56,532 nt of DNA from CAWGCA01 sp963820955 (GCA_963820955.1 CAWGCA010000019.1:1-56532), one strand, 5' to 3'; shown: positions 1 to 8,894, counted from the stretch's first letter. Made by a program: numbers and translations. The notes: a model not told the origin generated them from the sequence alone.

Positions 1-262
1 TCATTCCTCTGTTTTCGGGCAGAACGATGTTGAGTTCGAGGATCTCCTGGTTCTCGATTCGCTCCAGATTGACCGAAATCGCATCGCGATCCACGGTTAC
101 GTACTTTCGAATTACCGCGAGCAATTCTTTCTGTAACTGAGGAAGATAAGAGGGTTTGTTGCGCTCGGAACGCTCATGGGCAACCAGTATCTGCAGCCGC
201 TCCTTGGCGATCGAGGCGCTGTTGTTGTTGCGGGAGGCGCGAAAGTAATCCAGCAGTCTCAT
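1..262 (-). CDS. minE: Cell division topological specificity factor MinE (3' end cut by window edge)
   Basis: MinE stimulates MinD ATPase and drives the pole-to-pole oscillation that restricts FtsZ rings to mid-cell. The reading frame begins MRLLDYFRASRNNNSA, the typical amphipathic membrane-targeting N-terminus, followed by the KERLQILVAHER contact region for MinD and a C-terminal topological domain with QKELLAVIRKYV. 87 codons are visible and the frame is still open at base 1, so the stop codon lies outside; a normal MinE is about 85-90 residues, so almost all of it is present. The start is two bases from the minD stop, so the genes are very probably cotranscribed and translationally coupled. 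The short product is not reported as an open frame because it has no stop in the window. Confidence 0.93.
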   Translation of the reverse strand, partial: MRLLDYFRASRNNNSASIAKERLQILVAHERSERNKPSYLPQLQKELLAVIRKYVTVDRDAISVNLERIENQEILELNIVLPENRGM

Positions 263-264
263 AT

Positions 265-1074
265 TCAGCCCCCGAATAGACGGCCAAACAGGCCTTTCTT
301 CTGTACCTCAAGAAAACGGTACGGAAGATCTTCGCCGAGATAACGCGACACCAGATCGGTATAGGCCTGGCCTGCATCGCTGTTCTCGTCCAGAATCACT
401 GGGATACCGGAATTGGAGGCGTTGAGTACGGCCGTTGATTCTGGGATTACTCCAAGCAGCTCGAGGGACAGAATATCCTGCACATCCTCCACGCTCAGCA
501 TCTCACCCAGCTTGACCCGTTCCGCCGAATATCGGCTGAGCAGCAAAAACTCCTTGATGGGCTCCAGGTTGTTCTCTGCCCTACGCGACTTGCTGGCCAG
601 AATACCGAGCATGCGGTCGGAATCACGCACCGAAGAGACCTCCGGATTGGTGACAACGATAGCGTCGTCGGCAAAGTACATGGCCAGAGTGGCGCCCCGT
701 TCGATGCCGGCAGGTGAATCGCACACTATGTAGTCGAAGCTCTGGGACAACTCATCCAGTACTCTTCCGACTCCCTCCACCGTCAATGCCTCCTTATCGC
801 GGGTCTGGGAGGCCGGCAGGATATAGAGATCATCACAACGTTTGTCACGAATCAGGGCCTGATTGAGGTTCGCCTCCCCATTGATTACATTGACAAAATC
901 GTAGACCACCCGCCGTTCGCACCCCATGATCAGATCCAGATTGCGCAGCCCGACATCGAAATCGATCACGGCGGTGCGATTTCCCTTCTGTGCCAGCCCC
1001 ATGGCCACGGCCGCGCTGGTGGTGGTCTTACCAACTCCACCCTTGCCTGAGGTAACTACAATGATTCTTGCCAA
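265..1074 (-). CDS. minD: Septum site-determining protein MinD (ParA-type ATPase)
   Basis: MinD is the membrane-associated ATPase that recruits MinC to the cell poles and is displaced by MinE. The 269-residue product is of normal length. It opens with the deviant Walker A motif SGKGGVGKTTTS (residues 9-20), has DFDVGLRNLD after it (Walker A' region) and ends with a basic amphipathic tail (KKGLFGRLFGG) that acts as the membrane-targeting helix in this family. It is the middle gene of minC-minD-minE on the minus strand, 36 bases downstream of minC. Nothing is unusual in it, and identification is secure. Confidence 0.97.
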   Translation of the reverse strand: MARIIVVTSGKGGVGKTTTSAAVAMGLAQKGNRTAVIDFDVGLRNLDLIMGCERRVVYDFVNVINGEANLNQALIRDKRCDDLYILPASQTRDKEALTVEGVGRVLDELSQSFDYIVCDSPAGIERGATLAMYFADDAIVVTNPEVSSVRDSDRMLGILASKSRRAENNLEPIKEFLLLSRYSAERVKLGEMLSVEDVQDILSLELLGVIPESTAVLNASNSGIPVILDENSDAGQAYTDLVSRYLGEDLPYRFLEVQKKGLFGRLFGG

Positions 1075-1110
1075 GACTATTCCTCCACCGGCTGTCGATT
1101 ATATCCGGAG

Positions 1111-1842
1111 TTAAAGTTCATCAATACAGAAGGTGCCATCCTGCAGCAGGATCTGCACCGGTCGGCCCCGGGTCGAGGGGGCAATATCTTCACTGACGCG
1201 GTAACGCCCGGCAATCGCAACCAGTTCGGCCTGAAGATCGTAGCAAAAGATGCGACGACTGGAATCACCGGAGACCCCTGCCAGGGCTCGCCCCCGCAGA
1301 GCGCCGTAGACATGTATGTTACCGTCGGCCAGCAGCTCCGCGCCGGAACTCACCGGTGCGATGACGATCAGATCCCCTCCGGCGGCATAGATCCGCTGGC
1401 CCGAACGTACCGGCTGAGTAACCATCCGGGTAGCCGCCGGGGCCGCCTGGCGTGGCACCTCAGTTGCCGGTTGTGTCGCCGGGCGACGGGCAGACGAGCG
1501 TTCGGGCGCGCCCGAAAGCACGGCCAGTTCCATCATCTCCGCCATACTGTTCTGCTGTTCGCTGCCACCACGCACGCCGAAAGGTATCATCCCATAGCCC
1601 CGCAGCAGGCCGACCAACAGGGCGAAGTCAACCGCGGTGCCCGCCCCGGAGACGGCCTGTAATTCGATCAAAACGGGGGCATTGCGGAAAAAACCCGGTG
1701 CCTGCTCCACCTTGAGCGCCAACTGCCGGGCCAACTCATCCATGTCGCCAGCCAGGAGTTTCAGTATCGGCAGGGTCAAGGGTCCCGCTTTCAACTCGAA
1801 GGCGGGAGTGCTAACAGGTTCTCGGGCAGGATCAGCAGACAT
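1111..1842 (-). CDS. minC: Septum site-determining protein MinC
   Basis: MinC inhibits FtsZ polymerisation as the effector of the Min system. The 243-residue protein shows the two-part family architecture: an N-terminal FtsZ-binding domain (about residues 10-105, ending near VRGGSEQQ), a proline/alanine-rich linker (about 115-145, PATQPATEVPRQAAPA) and a C-terminal beta-helical dimerisation and MinD-binding domain starting at QPVRSGQRIYAAGGDL and containing the hallmark GNIHVYGALRGRALAG. It is the first gene of the min operon; a sigma-70-like promoter lies about 80 bases upstream of the start. Confidence 0.96.
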   Translation of the reverse strand: MSADPAREPVSTPAFELKAGPLTLPILKLLAGDMDELARQLALKVEQAPGFFRNAPVLIELQAVSGAGTAVDFALLVGLLRGYGMIPFGVRGGSEQQNSMAEMMELAVLSGAPERSSARRPATQPATEVPRQAAPAATRMVTQPVRSGQRIYAAGGDLIVIAPVSSGAELLADGNIHVYGALRGRALAGVSGDSSRRIFCYDLQAELVAIAGRYRVSEDIAPSTRGRPVQILLQDGTFCIDEL

Positions 1843-1922
1843 TCAAATGTTTTTCCTAAAGGGCGTCCTGAGCAAAGCCGGCGAAACGACCGATCCATAC
1901 AGCCAGGCCATTTTGGACGCAA

Positions 1923-1951
1923 GTTATAACCGGCAATTTCTGACGAAGCAA
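1923..1951 (-). promoter_or_regulatory. Putative sigma-70 promoter of minCDE
   Basis: On the minus strand TTGCTT is followed after 17 bases by TATAAC. This is a good match to the -35/-10 consensus, about 80 bases upstream of the minC start and pointing at it. Only the sequence match supports it. Confidence 0.5.
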
Positions 1952-2036
1952 GAAGGAAATTACCGAATTGTCGGAATGGATCTATTTTCTAGCCAGTTCC
2001 CCGGAAACCAAATTCACCAGCAATGCATATGACAGC

Positions 2037-2062
2037 AAAAAAAGCGGCGGTTACCCGCCGCT
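2037..2062 (-). terminator. Rho-independent terminator of the ammonium transporter gene
   Basis: Minus-strand stem AGCGGCGG / CCGCCGCT (8 bp, 4-base loop) followed by a run of seven T. It sits about 30 bases after the amt stop codon. Confidence 0.85.
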
Positions 2063-2090
2063 ACATTACCCGGAATCGGCCACCAAAAAG

Positions 2091-3386
2091 TTAGAGGTTA
2101 TAACCAGTCTCTTCGTGGCAGATAATATCGAGACCCTGGGTCTCCTGTTCCTCATCGACCCTAAGCCCACTGGTAAGCATAGAGACCACTTTAAGGATGA
2201 TGAAGGTCATAACCGCAGTGAAGACCACGGTTGCCGCCACACCGACAAACTGCACGTAGACCTGCCCACCCATGGAGTCAATACCGTCGGCAAAGCCATA
2301 ACCGCTGAAGACCCCCAGTCCGGTAGAGGCGAAGACCCCGGCCAGCAAAGTGCCCAGCATGCCGCCCACGCCATGGACCGGAAACACATCCAGGGAATCA
2401 TCAATCTTCAGCACCCGTTTTAGAAACTGGGTGGCGCTGAAACAGACACCGCCGGCGAGCAGGCCGATCACCAGCGCTCCACCGGGACCGACGAAACCGG
2501 AGGCCGGGGTAATGGTGCCCAGGCCAGCCACCATGCCGGTGACCGCACCCAGGGCACTGGGTTTACCGAAACGCTTCCATTCGATGAGCATCCAGGTCAT
2601 GGCGCCCGTTGCGGCGGAGATGTGGGTCACCAGCATCGCCATAGCGGCATTGCCGTCCGCCGCCAGCGCGCTGCCACCGTTGAAGCCAAACCAGCCGACC
2701 CAGAGCATGCCTGCGCCGGTCACGGTCATGGTCATGTTGTGGGGCGGCATGGCGGTCTTGGGAAATCCCCGCCGACTCCCCATTACCAACGCCGCCACCA
2801 GCGCGGCAACACCGGCGGAGATATGCACCACGGTCCCTCCGGCAAAATCATAGAGCCCCATCTCACCGAGCCAGCCGCCACCCCAAACCCAGTGGGCGAT
2901 GGGGACATAGACCAGCAGCAGCCAGAGGGCGCTGAACAGCAGCATGGCCGAGAACTTCATGCGCTCGGCAAAGCTGCCGACGATCAGCGCCGGCGTAATG
3001 ATGGCAAAGGTCATTTGAAACAGCATAAAAAGGGATTCGGGGATATCGCCGGAGAGGGTTTCCCGCCCGATATCGGCCATCATCACTTTGCTGAAATCTC
3101 CCAGCCAAGGTCCACCCTCCCCGAAAGCAAGACTGTAACCAACGACCAGCCAGAGGATGGAGGCAACACCGGCAATGGCGAAACACTGCATCAGGACCGA
3201 AAGCACGTTTTTGGTGCGTACCAGCCCCCCATAAAACAAGGCGAGACCCGGCAGGGTCATAAACAGGACCAAGGCCGTGGAGGTCAAAATCCAGGCCGTA
3301 TTGGCCCCGTTGAGCGCGGCCTCTTGGGCCAGGGCGAACCCAGGGAGCAGCGTCAACAGACTCACCAGAACTACCGCTTTTTTCAT
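2091..3386 (-). CDS. amt: Ammonium transporter (Amt/MEP/Rh family)
   Basis: Inner-membrane channel for ammonium uptake. The protein starts with a cleavable signal-like segment (MKKAVVLVSLLTLLPGFALA), as in E. coli AmtB, followed by about 11 membrane spans. Family signatures are visible: GLALFYGGLVRTKN in the first spans, the pore-lining histidine in DVFPVHGVGG, and FAGGTVVHISAGVAALVAAL. I chose the ATG at 3386 because GGAGAG lies eight bases upstream. An ATG two codons earlier (3392) would be only two bases from it, and a longer frame to 3470 has no ribosome-binding site. No glnK gene is adjacent, which is less usual for amt. A sigma-54-like promoter and an NtrC-like site upstream suggest nitrogen-limitation control. 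Confidence 0.95.
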   Translation of the reverse strand: MKKAVVLVSLLTLLPGFALAQEAALNGANTAWILTSTALVLFMTLPGLALFYGGLVRTKNVLSVLMQCFAIAGVASILWLVVGYSLAFGEGGPWLGDFSKVMMADIGRETLSGDIPESLFMLFQMTFAIITPALIVGSFAERMKFSAMLLFSALWLLLVYVPIAHWVWGGGWLGEMGLYDFAGGTVVHISAGVAALVAALVMGSRRGFPKTAMPPHNMTMTVTGAGMLWVGWFGFNGGSALAADGNAAMAMLVTHISAATGAMTWMLIEWKRFGKPSALGAVTGMVAGLGTITPASGFVGPGGALVIGLLAGGVCFSATQFLKRVLKIDDSLDVFPVHGVGGMLGTLLAGVFASTGLGVFSGYGFADGIDSMGGQVYVQFVGVAATVVFTAVMTFIILKVVSMLTSGLRVDEEQETQGLDIICHEETGYNL

Positions 3387-3490
3387 ATCCATCTCTCCTA
3401 CCCGAAAAAACACGCATTGGAAAGCAACCTCCCAATCGAGGAAGATGCCCGCCGCTCCACAGGGCGGCAATAAAAATCGGGCTAATTACA

Positions 3491-3507
3491 TGCACGAAAC
3501 ATACCCA
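3491..3507 (-). promoter_or_regulatory. amt: Putative sigma-54 (RpoN) promoter of amt
   Basis: On the minus strand GGG-TATG-TTTC-GTGCA keeps the essential GG (-24) and GC (-12) with the correct spacing, although three consensus positions of TGGCACG-N4-TTGCA differ. It lies about 105 bases upstream of the chosen amt start. The NtrC-like site about 85 bases further upstream makes it more credible. Confidence 0.45.
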
Positions 3508-3568
3508 GCGCTATTACCTCTCTAAATCAATAAGTTAAATATTGAACGATATTAGACCCAAGGGGAAT

Positions 3569-3585
3569 TGCACCATATTTGTGCG
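3569..3585 (-). promoter_or_regulatory. Putative NtrC enhancer site
   Basis: The imperfect palindrome TGCACCATATTTGTGCG resembles the NtrC consensus TGCACC-N5-GGTGCA: the left half is perfect and four of six positions match on the right. Its centre is near -97 relative to the predicted sigma-54 start, the usual enhancer distance. Confidence 0.45.
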
Positions 3586-3615
3586 ATAAGTAAACGATAG
3601 AGGCAAAAGTAGTGC

Positions 3616-3760
3616 AAAAGAAAACCGGGATCCCTTACGGTGATCCCGGTAAAGCCAGACTGAGTGTCTAGAGGGGAGTCCTAAATGCGCAAAAAGCGCA
3701 AATTGGGTGTAGCCCCCGATCCTTGATCCCAGAAGCTACGTATAAAAAGACCGGGAATTG
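3616..3760 (-). ncRNA. Candidate structured small RNA with intrinsic terminator
   Basis: No protein gene fits here. On the minus strand there are three successive stem-loops: 3739-3709 (GTAGCTTC pairs with GGGGCTAC, with GGGATCAAGGATCG in the loop), 3700-3686 (TGCGC-TTTTT-GCGCA) and a strong terminator at 3650-3624 (ACCGGGATC / GATCCCGGT, perfect 9-bp stem) followed by TTTTCTTTT. The terminator cannot belong to the peroxidase-like gene, which has its own terminator at 4072-4099. A possible promoter is TTGTCA at 3795-3790 with AAACTT 17 bases on (weak -10), so the 5' end is a guess. GGA occurs in loops, which could hint at a CsrA/RsmA-binding RNA, but no known family was recognised. Confidence 0.35.
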
Positions 3761-3879
3761 GGAGAAAAGTTTCACACTCCGGCCCCTGCTGACAAAAAAA
3801 AATTCCCAGCAATACTCAAGAACTCAGCCGTAACCAGAACGTGAGCTAATAGCCCAGCAACCTTATAAACTATTTCTTG

Positions 3880-3904
3880 TCATTCTGGCGAAAGCCAGAA
3901 TCCA
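3880..3904. repeat. REP-like short palindrome
   Basis: CATTCTGGCGAAAGCCAGAA is one member of the GCGAAAGC-centred palindrome family found many times in this window (also near 35.4, 42.9, 51.0, 51.7 and 53.6-54.7 kb). Confidence 0.7.
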
Positions 3905-4071
3905 TCTTGTAATCAGATTGTTAATAGATTCCGGCATGCGGAATGAGATATCTTCTATTACCTGTTTAATACTTTTCAAGCACTGGAATCGACAGCCTGG
4001 CACCACGTAAAAGCGCGGGCTACTCACCGCAAAGAAGTCGCTAACCGGACTTACTCGGTTTGGCAGAACAT

Positions 4072-4099
4072 AAAAAAGGCCCGGCACAGGGCCGGGCCT
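4072..4099 (-). terminator. Rho-independent terminator after the peroxidase-like pseudogene
   Basis: Minus-strand stem GGCCCGGC / GCCGGGCC around a short loop, followed by TTTTTT. It lies 24 bases after the stop of the cytochrome c peroxidase-like frame. Confidence 0.8.
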
Positions 4100-4122
4100 T
4101 GCGGTAAGAATACAACCCTTGC

Positions 4123-5439
4123 CTAAGGCATGGGCGGCATCGGCGGCCGTGGCAGGGCCGGCATGTCGTTTGCCGGGCCCCAACCATCCGTCAGGGTCTT
4201 CAGGAAGGCGACGATGTCCGCCTCCTGGGCCGCGGTCAGGTTCAGGTCGCCCAGCTCGTCGACATTCACATTCTGGGGCACCTCAGGGGCGGGCCAGCAG
4301 GTCTCGCCGAAACCCGGGTCAGTGTTGTCAATACATACCCCCAGGGCATCCCGGGTGTTATAAAAATGGACGATCTGATCGAGAGTCGCAAATACCCCAT
4401 TATGGGCATAAGGGGGGGTCAACTCGATATTACGCAGGGTCATCACCTTGTGTTTGCCAATCTGCAGCCCCAGGGGATCCTTGGCCGCGATGTCCGCACG
4501 ACCACCCAGCCCCGGGTCGATGGGCTGGCCGGGGATATTCACGTTCTGGGGCACCCCCAGGTTGTCATAGGTGAAGTCCGTGAACAGGGGCGGGATCTGG
4601 CTGACACCGTCCGGGGCCAGGGTCGGGTCCGGCAGATGGCAGAGCGGCGCACTTGCCCATGCTGGTTGAACACTTGCGCCCCTTCTCCTCCTGCTTGGTC
4701 AGGTCGCCAGGCCCGCCAGATAGAGTCGAACTTGGAGTCGAACTTGGTGAAGGGCTCGGTCTTTTCGAACTCCCCGATGGCCTTGGCCAAGCGTCATAGT
4801 CGCCATCCAATACGAGGCACGACTGGAGATAGGCATCGTATTTGGAGCTGACCCGGCCGGATAGTCCGGATCCGCTCAAAGGCGCCGGTGTAAAGTAAGA
4901 TCAGATCGTATGCGGCTCGATGTTAGTAGACCTCCTTGACCATGGTCTGGTAACCGGATCGGCATAGTCCTCAGGCCGTCCACCACAGAACATTTGTCGG
5001 GATGGCCATCTCCACTGGATTCAGGAAGGGGCCCGCGGCCTGCTCGGCCAGGGTGTTGGCCCGGCCGTTCCAGAACTGACCGCCGACGTAGAGCCCCTCC
5101 ACCCCGTCCCAGAAGAAAAAGTGAAGGCGGGAGGCCCGCTGGGCGTTCAGTCCACCGAACAGTGGCCCACCGTTGGGTGCAATACCGTCTTCCGAGCCAA
5201 GGAGACCGGGAAGAAACCTATATCGCCCGACATAGCGGAGTGGTATGTCTGGGATCTACGAATCCCGCAGCCGGGTCGTGACAGCTTGCGCAGGATTGAT
5301 TGCTATTGAGCGAAAGGTTCTGGTCGAAATAGAGGGCCTCGCCCAGTTGCTCCTCAGGCGTTTGCGCCTGGACGGCCCCCTGGAACAGCAACGCCGTCGA
5401 GGCGGCGATAAATAGGGATCCTAGAACTTTTGTTTTCAT
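4123..5439 (-). pseudogene. Di-haem cytochrome c peroxidase/MauG-like gene, broken by several frameshifts
   Basis: The gene starts at an ATG (5439) with AAGGAGTG seven bases upstream and encodes a signal peptide (MKTKVLGSLFIAAST...VQAQ) and the first haem motif CASCH followed by DPAAGFVDP. Coding sense then moves between all three frames: about 5160-5000 reads GGLNAQRASRLHFFFWDG and NTLAEQAAGPFLNPVEMA, about 4880-4540 reads peroxidase-like text in alternating frames, and 4554-4123 is an intact C-terminus with LRNIELTPPYAHNGVFATLD. The second haem motif (expected CAACH near 4645) is destroyed by one extra base. A nearly exact 12-base tandem duplication encodes FDSKFDS (near 4740). The intact protein would have been a periplasmic di-haem peroxidase of about 430 residues. 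Either true decay or a locally poor assembly could explain this. Confidence 0.82.
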
Positions 5440-6142
5440 GAAAATCACTCCTTAAAGATGGGATTTCTCTCCTAATCCGCACCTTATTTTCAGATTTGTG
5501 TTATTTGGAATCCTACTGGTTACTTGCGAACTGTTCTTTTGCGCCTCACCTCCTGTCATCAAAGACTAAGATTTTGCCCTCGTCGCCACCGCCGGTCTGA
5601 CGGCGGCAGAACTCAAATTCCTTGCGGCGGGGTTCCTGACGGCGAGCCTTGCCCCCCATTCAGATGCCATGCCATGAAGCTCCCAAACAGAATAAGAAAA
5701 TTAAGGCACGGCACTGCAACCAAACGCTGACTTCGGTCAGTTACCGGAAGAAAAAGGAGATTTAAGCGGATCCGTAGGTGATATCACCCAACTTTAAAGG
5801 ACCGGATTTGAGATATGGCCGGAAAAAAGCAAACAGTATATTTGCGAAAAAAGCAGAAGCCTCGGGGAATACTTATCCTCATGATAGTCAGAGATTTTTA
5901 TTCCCGGATACTGGAGCAACACGCAGCAGGGACCAAGTCTTCCATTCCCAGGCACCAGGGAATCGGACGTCGACCCGGAGAGATTGCGGACACCGCTCCC
6001 CCCCCCGGACCGGCGAAGAGCGACTTTCTGTCGCGAAATGCGGCGTCAAGACAATGACGTATCGAGGGAACGAACGGGTACAGGACCAATGGTCGGCGAT
6101 GCCTGCCGACTTATCTGCTCCGGTTGGAGTCCCGGGGGAACT
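5440..6142. other. Long intergenic stretch without a recognisable gene
   Basis: About 700 bases between the peroxidase pseudogene and tRNA-Met. Short open frames on both strands (e.g. 5815-6057, plus) have no ribosome-binding site or recognisable composition. A GC-rich hairpin CCGCCG-GTCTGA-CGGCGG near 5590 is the only structure noticed. I see no convincing feature. Confidence 0.5.
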
Positions 6143-6219
6143 TGGTGGCTACGGGTGGAATTGAACCACCGACCTACGGGTTATGAGTCCGTCGCTCTAA
6201 CCATCTGAGCTACGTAGCC
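6143..6219 (-). tRNA. tRNA-Met (elongator, anticodon CAU)
   Basis: A complete 77-nt cloverleaf on the minus strand: acceptor GGCTACG / CGTAGCC, D-arm with TAGCTCAGATGGTTAGAGC, anticodon loop ACTCATAAC with CAU, T-arm GGTGG-TTCAATT-CCACC and genome-encoded CCA. The GGCTACGTAGCTCAG start matches elongator tRNA-Met rather than initiator tRNA. It lies 60 bases downstream of ychF on the same strand. Confidence 0.95.
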
Positions 6220-6278
6220 GGAGAGCCGGAAGAATATAACGGCCACCCCGGGGTGTGTCAACTCACACAGGGCACGAC

Positions 6279-7370
6279 TCAGACATTGAAGCGGAAGTGA
6301 ATGACATCCCCATCCCGGACCACATACTCCTTTCCTTCCAGGCGCAGCTTACCCGCCTCCTTCGCGCCCTGCTCCCCGTTGCCGGCTACGAAATCGTCGT
6401 AGGAGATCACCTCCGCCCGAATGAAGCCGCGTTCGAAATCAGTGTGAATGACAGCTGCCGCCTGGGGTGCTGTAGCACCGATGGGGATGGTCCAGGCCCG
6501 GGCCTCTTTCTCGCCCGCGGTGAAATAGGTCTCCAGACCCAGCAATCGGTAGCCGGCACGGACCACCCGATTCAACCCCGGCTCGTCCAACCCCATGTCG
6601 GCCAGAAACTCGACCCGTTCCGCCTCATCGAGCTGCACAATCTCCGCCTCGATGGCAGCGCAGATGGGCACTACTTCGGAGCCCTCGGACTCGGCAAATT
6701 TCCGCACTGAATCCAGGGCCGGATTATTGTCGAACCCATCCTCGGATACGTTGGCTACGTATAGGGTCGGCTTGATGGTCAACAGGTGCAGATCGCGCAG
6801 TTCCAGACGGACATCTTCATCCAACTCAAGGGAGCGGACTGGTTCTCCCCGGTTCAGATGGGCCAGCACCGACTCCAGCAGCGCCTTTTGGGCAAGCACC
6901 TTCTTGTCGCCGGTCTTGGCCTGGCGGGCCACCTTGTCCAGGGCCTTCTCCACCGACTCCATGTCGGCCAGCGCCAGCTCGGTGTTGATCACCTCGATAT
7001 CGGACAGGGGATCGACCCGCCCCGAGACATGAACAACGTCGTCGTTCTCGAAGCAGCGCACCAGGTGGCAGATGGCATCGGTCTCCCGGATATTGGCCAG
7101 AAACTTGTTGCCCAGCCCCTCCCCCTTGGATGCCCCCGCCACCAGTCCGGCGATATCAACGAACTGCATGACGGTAGGGACGAATTTTTGCGGCTTTACG
7201 ATCTTGGCGATCACGTCCAGCCGCGCATCAGGCAGGGGCACTACCCCGACATTGGGGTCGATGGTACAGAAGGGGTAGTTTTCCGCGGCAATAGTGGCCT
7301 GCGTCAACGCATTAAACAGCGTGGACTTACCCACGTTGGGAAGCCCGACAATACCGCATTTAAAACCCAT
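6279..7370 (-). CDS. ychF: Ribosome-binding ATPase YchF (Obg-related, redox-responsive)
   Basis: YchF is a universally conserved TRAFAC-class P-loop protein that prefers ATP and associates with ribosomes, acting in stress and translation control. The 363-residue product has the G1 motif GLPNVGKS (residues 9-16), the G3 region DIAGLVAGASKGEGLGNKFL, the YchF-type NVSEDGFDN in place of the usual NKxD specificity motif (the family hallmark for ATP), a coiled-coil insertion (about 135-200) and a C-terminal TGS domain ending GDVIHFRFNV. The ATG at 7370 gives the canonical MGFKCGIVG start, with AGAGGATC upstream; the frame extends 11 codons further but that part is not conserved. pth, its usual neighbour, is absent here. 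Confidence 0.97.
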   Translation of the reverse strand: MGFKCGIVGLPNVGKSTLFNALTQATIAAENYPFCTIDPNVGVVPLPDARLDVIAKIVKPQKFVPTVMQFVDIAGLVAGASKGEGLGNKFLANIRETDAICHLVRCFENDDVVHVSGRVDPLSDIEVINTELALADMESVEKALDKVARQAKTGDKKVLAQKALLESVLAHLNRGEPVRSLELDEDVRLELRDLHLLTIKPTLYVANVSEDGFDNNPALDSVRKFAESEGSEVVPICAAIEAEIVQLDEAERVEFLADMGLDEPGLNRVVRAGYRLLGLETYFTAGEKEARAWTIPIGATAPQAAAVIHTDFERGFIRAEVISYDDFVAGNGEQGAKEAGKLRLEGKEYVVRDGDVIHFRFNV

Positions 7371-7424
7371 GATCCTCTGCCCCGACGCAAAAGCGGGAAG
7401 CATAGGGGAATTGGGGTTGAGTTG

Positions 7425-8894
7425 CTAGTCACCGGTCTTGCGGTGATAGAGATCCTCGAAACGGACGATGTCGTCCTCTCCCAGATAACCGCCAGACTGC
7501 ACCTCGATGATCTCCAGCGGTATCCGCCCAGGATTCTCCAACCGGTGATTTGTCCCGATCGGGATATAGGTAGACTGGTTTTCGGACAGCAGAAGGGTCT
7601 CTCCATCGCGGGTTACCCGCGCAGTGCCGCGCACCACCACCCAGTGTTCCGCCCGGTGATGATGCATCTGCAGCGAGATGGCGGCGCCGGGATTTACCGT
7701 CAGCCGTTTCACCTGGTAGCGGGAGCCGGAGTCGATCGGCTCGTAGTTGCCCCAGGGCCGGTGGACCCGGCGATGAAACACATGCTCGTCGCGCTGGGCC
7801 TTCTTCAGAAACTCGGTAACTGTCTTGACGTCCTGCGCCTTCTGCTTGTCGAGCACCAGAACGGCATCCGGGGTCTCGACCACGATCAGGTCGTCAACCC
7901 CGACAACAGCCACCATCCGATGTTGAGCGATAAGCAGATTGTCCCGTGCATCGTGCAGAAAAACATCGCCCTCAACCGCGTTTCCGGCTGCATCCTTCTC
8001 ACTTACCTCCCACAGCGCGGGCCAGGCGCCAACGTCCGACCAACCGGCGTCCAGGGGCAGCACCACCGCCTGGGAGTCATTGCCTACCGCGCCGGCGAGC
8101 CGCTCCATCACAGCGTAGTCGATGGAATCTGAGGGGCAGGCACGAAAGGCAGCGGCATCTGTATGGAAAAAATCTCCATCTTCAACACCCAGTTCGAAGG
8201 CGGTCTGGCAGGCCGCTGCGATGTCGCTGCGGAAACGGCCCAGCAGTTCCAGCCAACGGGAGGCCTTGAACATGAAGATACCGCTATTCCAGAGGTATTC
8301 ACCGCTCTGCAAATAGCGCCCGGCGGTTTCCACATCCGGTTTCTCTACGAACGCGTTCAGTTCATAGACATCTTCGACCCCGTCCAGAGGCGATCCCTTG
8401 CGAATATAGCCATAACCCGTTTCCGGTCCCGAGGGGACTATGCCGAAGGTGACTACCTTGTCCGCCGCTGCCAGCACCAGCCCCTGAGCGACAATCCGAC
8501 GAAAGGTATCACCTTGTCGGATCAGATGATCCGCCGGCATCACAATCAGCACCGGATCACTCCCTTCCGCAACGCCCTTCAGGGCAGCCAGCGCCAGGGC
8601 GGGGGCCGTGTTCCGCCCCTCTGGCTCCAGCAGTATCCCTCCCGGTTCACGCCCCAGTAGCCGAAACTGCTCCGCCACCAGAAAACGGTGAGACTCGTTG
8701 CAGACGATCAACGGATCCAGCACCGAGACCTCGGCGGTCGCCTCCCGCTCTACCTCATCCAGGCGCTTCACCGTCGCCTGCAGCAGGGTCTCTTCCCCGG
8801 CCAGGGGCAGAAACTGTTTGGGATAGGCCTCCCGCGAGAGGGGCCAGAGGCGGGTACCGGAACCGCCGGAAAGAATCACGGGAAGCAGCTGCAT
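7425..8894 (-). CDS. manC: Mannose-1-phosphate guanylyltransferase / mannose-6-phosphate isomerase
   Basis: Bifunctional cytoplasmic enzyme supplying GDP-mannose for exopolysaccharide or LPS. The 489-residue length fits the ManC/AlgA/XanB type. The N-terminal nucleotidyltransferase carries the pyrophosphorylase signature LSGGSGTRLWPLSREAYPKQ (residues 8-27) and VMPADHLI; the C-terminal cupin (about 360-480) has QMHHHRAEHWVVV, the metal-binding isomerase motif, and PIGTNHRLENPG. The start has AGGAGAG six bases upstream. It is 54 bases upstream of ychF on the same strand; no other polysaccharide genes are adjacent. Confidence 0.95.
   Translation of the reverse strand: MQLLPVILSGGSGTRLWPLSREAYPKQFLPLAGEETLLQATVKRLDEVEREATAEVSVLDPLIVCNESHRFLVAEQFRLLGREPGGILLEPEGRNTAPALALAALKGVAEGSDPVLIVMPADHLIRQGDTFRRIVAQGLVLAAADKVVTFGIVPSGPETGYGYIRKGSPLDGVEDVYELNAFVEKPDVETAGRYLQSGEYLWNSGIFMFKASRWLELLGRFRSDIAAACQTAFELGVEDGDFFHTDAAAFRACPSDSIDYAVMERLAGAVGNDSQAVVLPLDAGWSDVGAWPALWEVSEKDAAGNAVEGDVFLHDARDNLLIAQHRMVAVVGVDDLIVVETPDAVLVLDKQKAQDVKTVTEFLKKAQRDEHVFHRRVHRPWGNYEPIDSGSRYQVKRLTVNPGAAISLQMHHHRAEHWVVVRGTARVTRDGETLLLSENQSTYIPIGTNHRLENPGRIPLEIIEVQSGGYLGEDDIVRFEDLYHRKTGD

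Noticed and set aside
3863..4183. 106-codon minus-strand open frame
   Set aside because: It spans a terminator hairpin and a REP palindrome and overlaps the peroxidase-like C-terminus in another frame.
5815..6057. 80-codon plus-strand open frame in the gap before tRNA-Met
   Set aside because: No ribosome-binding site, no recognisable domain, low-complexity end.
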